NCBI GenBank assembly: GCA_900317865.1
Contig: ONIK01000097.1
Span: 1-5,602 of the forward strand
Direction of reading: 5' to 3'
Source: an uncultured Methanobrevibacter sp.
Lineage (GTDB): Archaea > Methanobacteriota > Methanobacteria > Methanobacteriales > Methanobacteriaceae
DNA length: 5,602 bases
Every line of letters starts with the position of its first letter. The stretch's first letter is position 1. The position numbers were made by a program, and so were the translations under genes. Below, piece by piece: positions 5,292 to 5,602 of the stretch. The notes below the pieces were generated by a model. It saw only the letters and a list, made by a program, of their open reading frames with translations, did no database searches and had not been told where the DNA came from.

Positions 5292-5602
5292 TTATTCAAC
5301 ATCAGAGTATAATAAACCAATAGCTCTATTAGTAAATAATAAAACAAATGATTGTCCGACTAAAGCTACAATAATTATACCAACAAATGGTATTAATCCA
5401 ATGAAACCAAGAACCAAACTGATTAAAGCGGAAATACATGCTAAAATAATGTAAAATACAATTAATTTTAATACTCCAATTTGTTTGATATCATTGTATA
5501 CTTCACCAAAAGCAAAAGCTTCACCGAAAGTACCGTATTTAGCTAATCTACATATTGCAACTGTTTCAAATAAACCAAATATTACAAATAATATAATAGC
5601 AA
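5292..5602 (-). CDS. DUF4013-like integral membrane protein, N-terminus outside window
   Basis: The frame enters from the right edge and ends at TAA (5292-5294), giving the last 102 residues plus a partial codon. The visible part starts in a hydrophobic segment (AIILFVIFGLFETVAI). It then has a short soluble loop with RLAKYGTFGEAFAFGEVYND and IKQIG. A long hydrophobic stretch of Leu, Ile, Val and Gly follows, probably two membrane helices around GLIPFVG, and the protein ends TNRAIGLLYSDVE. The loop and the C-terminal R-A-x-G-LLY pattern resemble DUF4013 membrane proteins common in Methanobrevibacter, whose function is unknown. The assignment is from memory of the family pattern, and another small multi-pass family is possible. 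A T-tract follows directly. Confidence 0.75.
   Translation of the reverse strand, partial: AIILFVIFGLFETVAICRLAKYGTFGEAFAFGEVYNDIKQIGVLKLIVFYIILACISALISLVLGFIGLIPFVGIIIVALVGQSFVLLFTNRAIGLLYSDVE

Overview
The window is strongly A+T-rich. It reads as archaeal chromosome from a host-associated Methanobacteriaceae methanogen, most like Methanobrevibacter, with Methanosphaera as an alternative. The support is an F420-dependent NADP reductase, a DUF2284 cysteine-rich protein, a DUF4013-like membrane protein, a very large secreted adhesin-like protein with Asn/Gly-rich beta-helix coils, TTTATATA-type TATA boxes, a GGTGAT ribosome binding site and oligo-T terminators without hairpins. The genus is inferred from recalled family resemblance, not from a search.

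All six genes are on the minus strand. In transcription order they are: the 3' end of a DUF4013-like membrane protein (5292 to beyond the right edge); a DUF2284 iron-sulfur-type protein (4661-5209); npdG/fno, the F420:NADP oxidoreductase (3886-4566); a small MutH/Sau3AI-like protein (3367-3855); a YbjQ/UPF0145 protein (2896-3234); and an adhesin-like protein starting at 2653 and running off the left edge, at least 884 residues. The adhesin-like gene is the largest feature, and because it has no stop inside the window a closed-ORF search would miss it. It fills the left half, where every plus-strand open frame is its shadow.

The genes look mostly like separate transcription units. T-tract terminators follow the DUF4013-like gene, npdG, the MutH-like gene and ybjQ. 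TATA boxes lie ahead of npdG, ybjQ and the adhesin-like gene, with a weaker one ahead of the DUF2284 gene. NpdG exchanges electrons between the methanogenic carrier F420 and NADP. The DUF2284 protein may be another redox or metal-binding protein, but no partner is shown. The adhesin-like protein is probably displayed at the cell surface.

The points most worth a second look are the MutH/Sau3AI-like protein, which keeps the C-terminal signature but appears to lack part of the catalytic region; the abrupt change of coil length in the adhesin beta-helix, with a Cys column giving way to a Tyr column; and a nearly identical two-part T-tract behind two unrelated genes. I saw no rRNA, tRNA, CRISPR array, insertion sequence or integrase.
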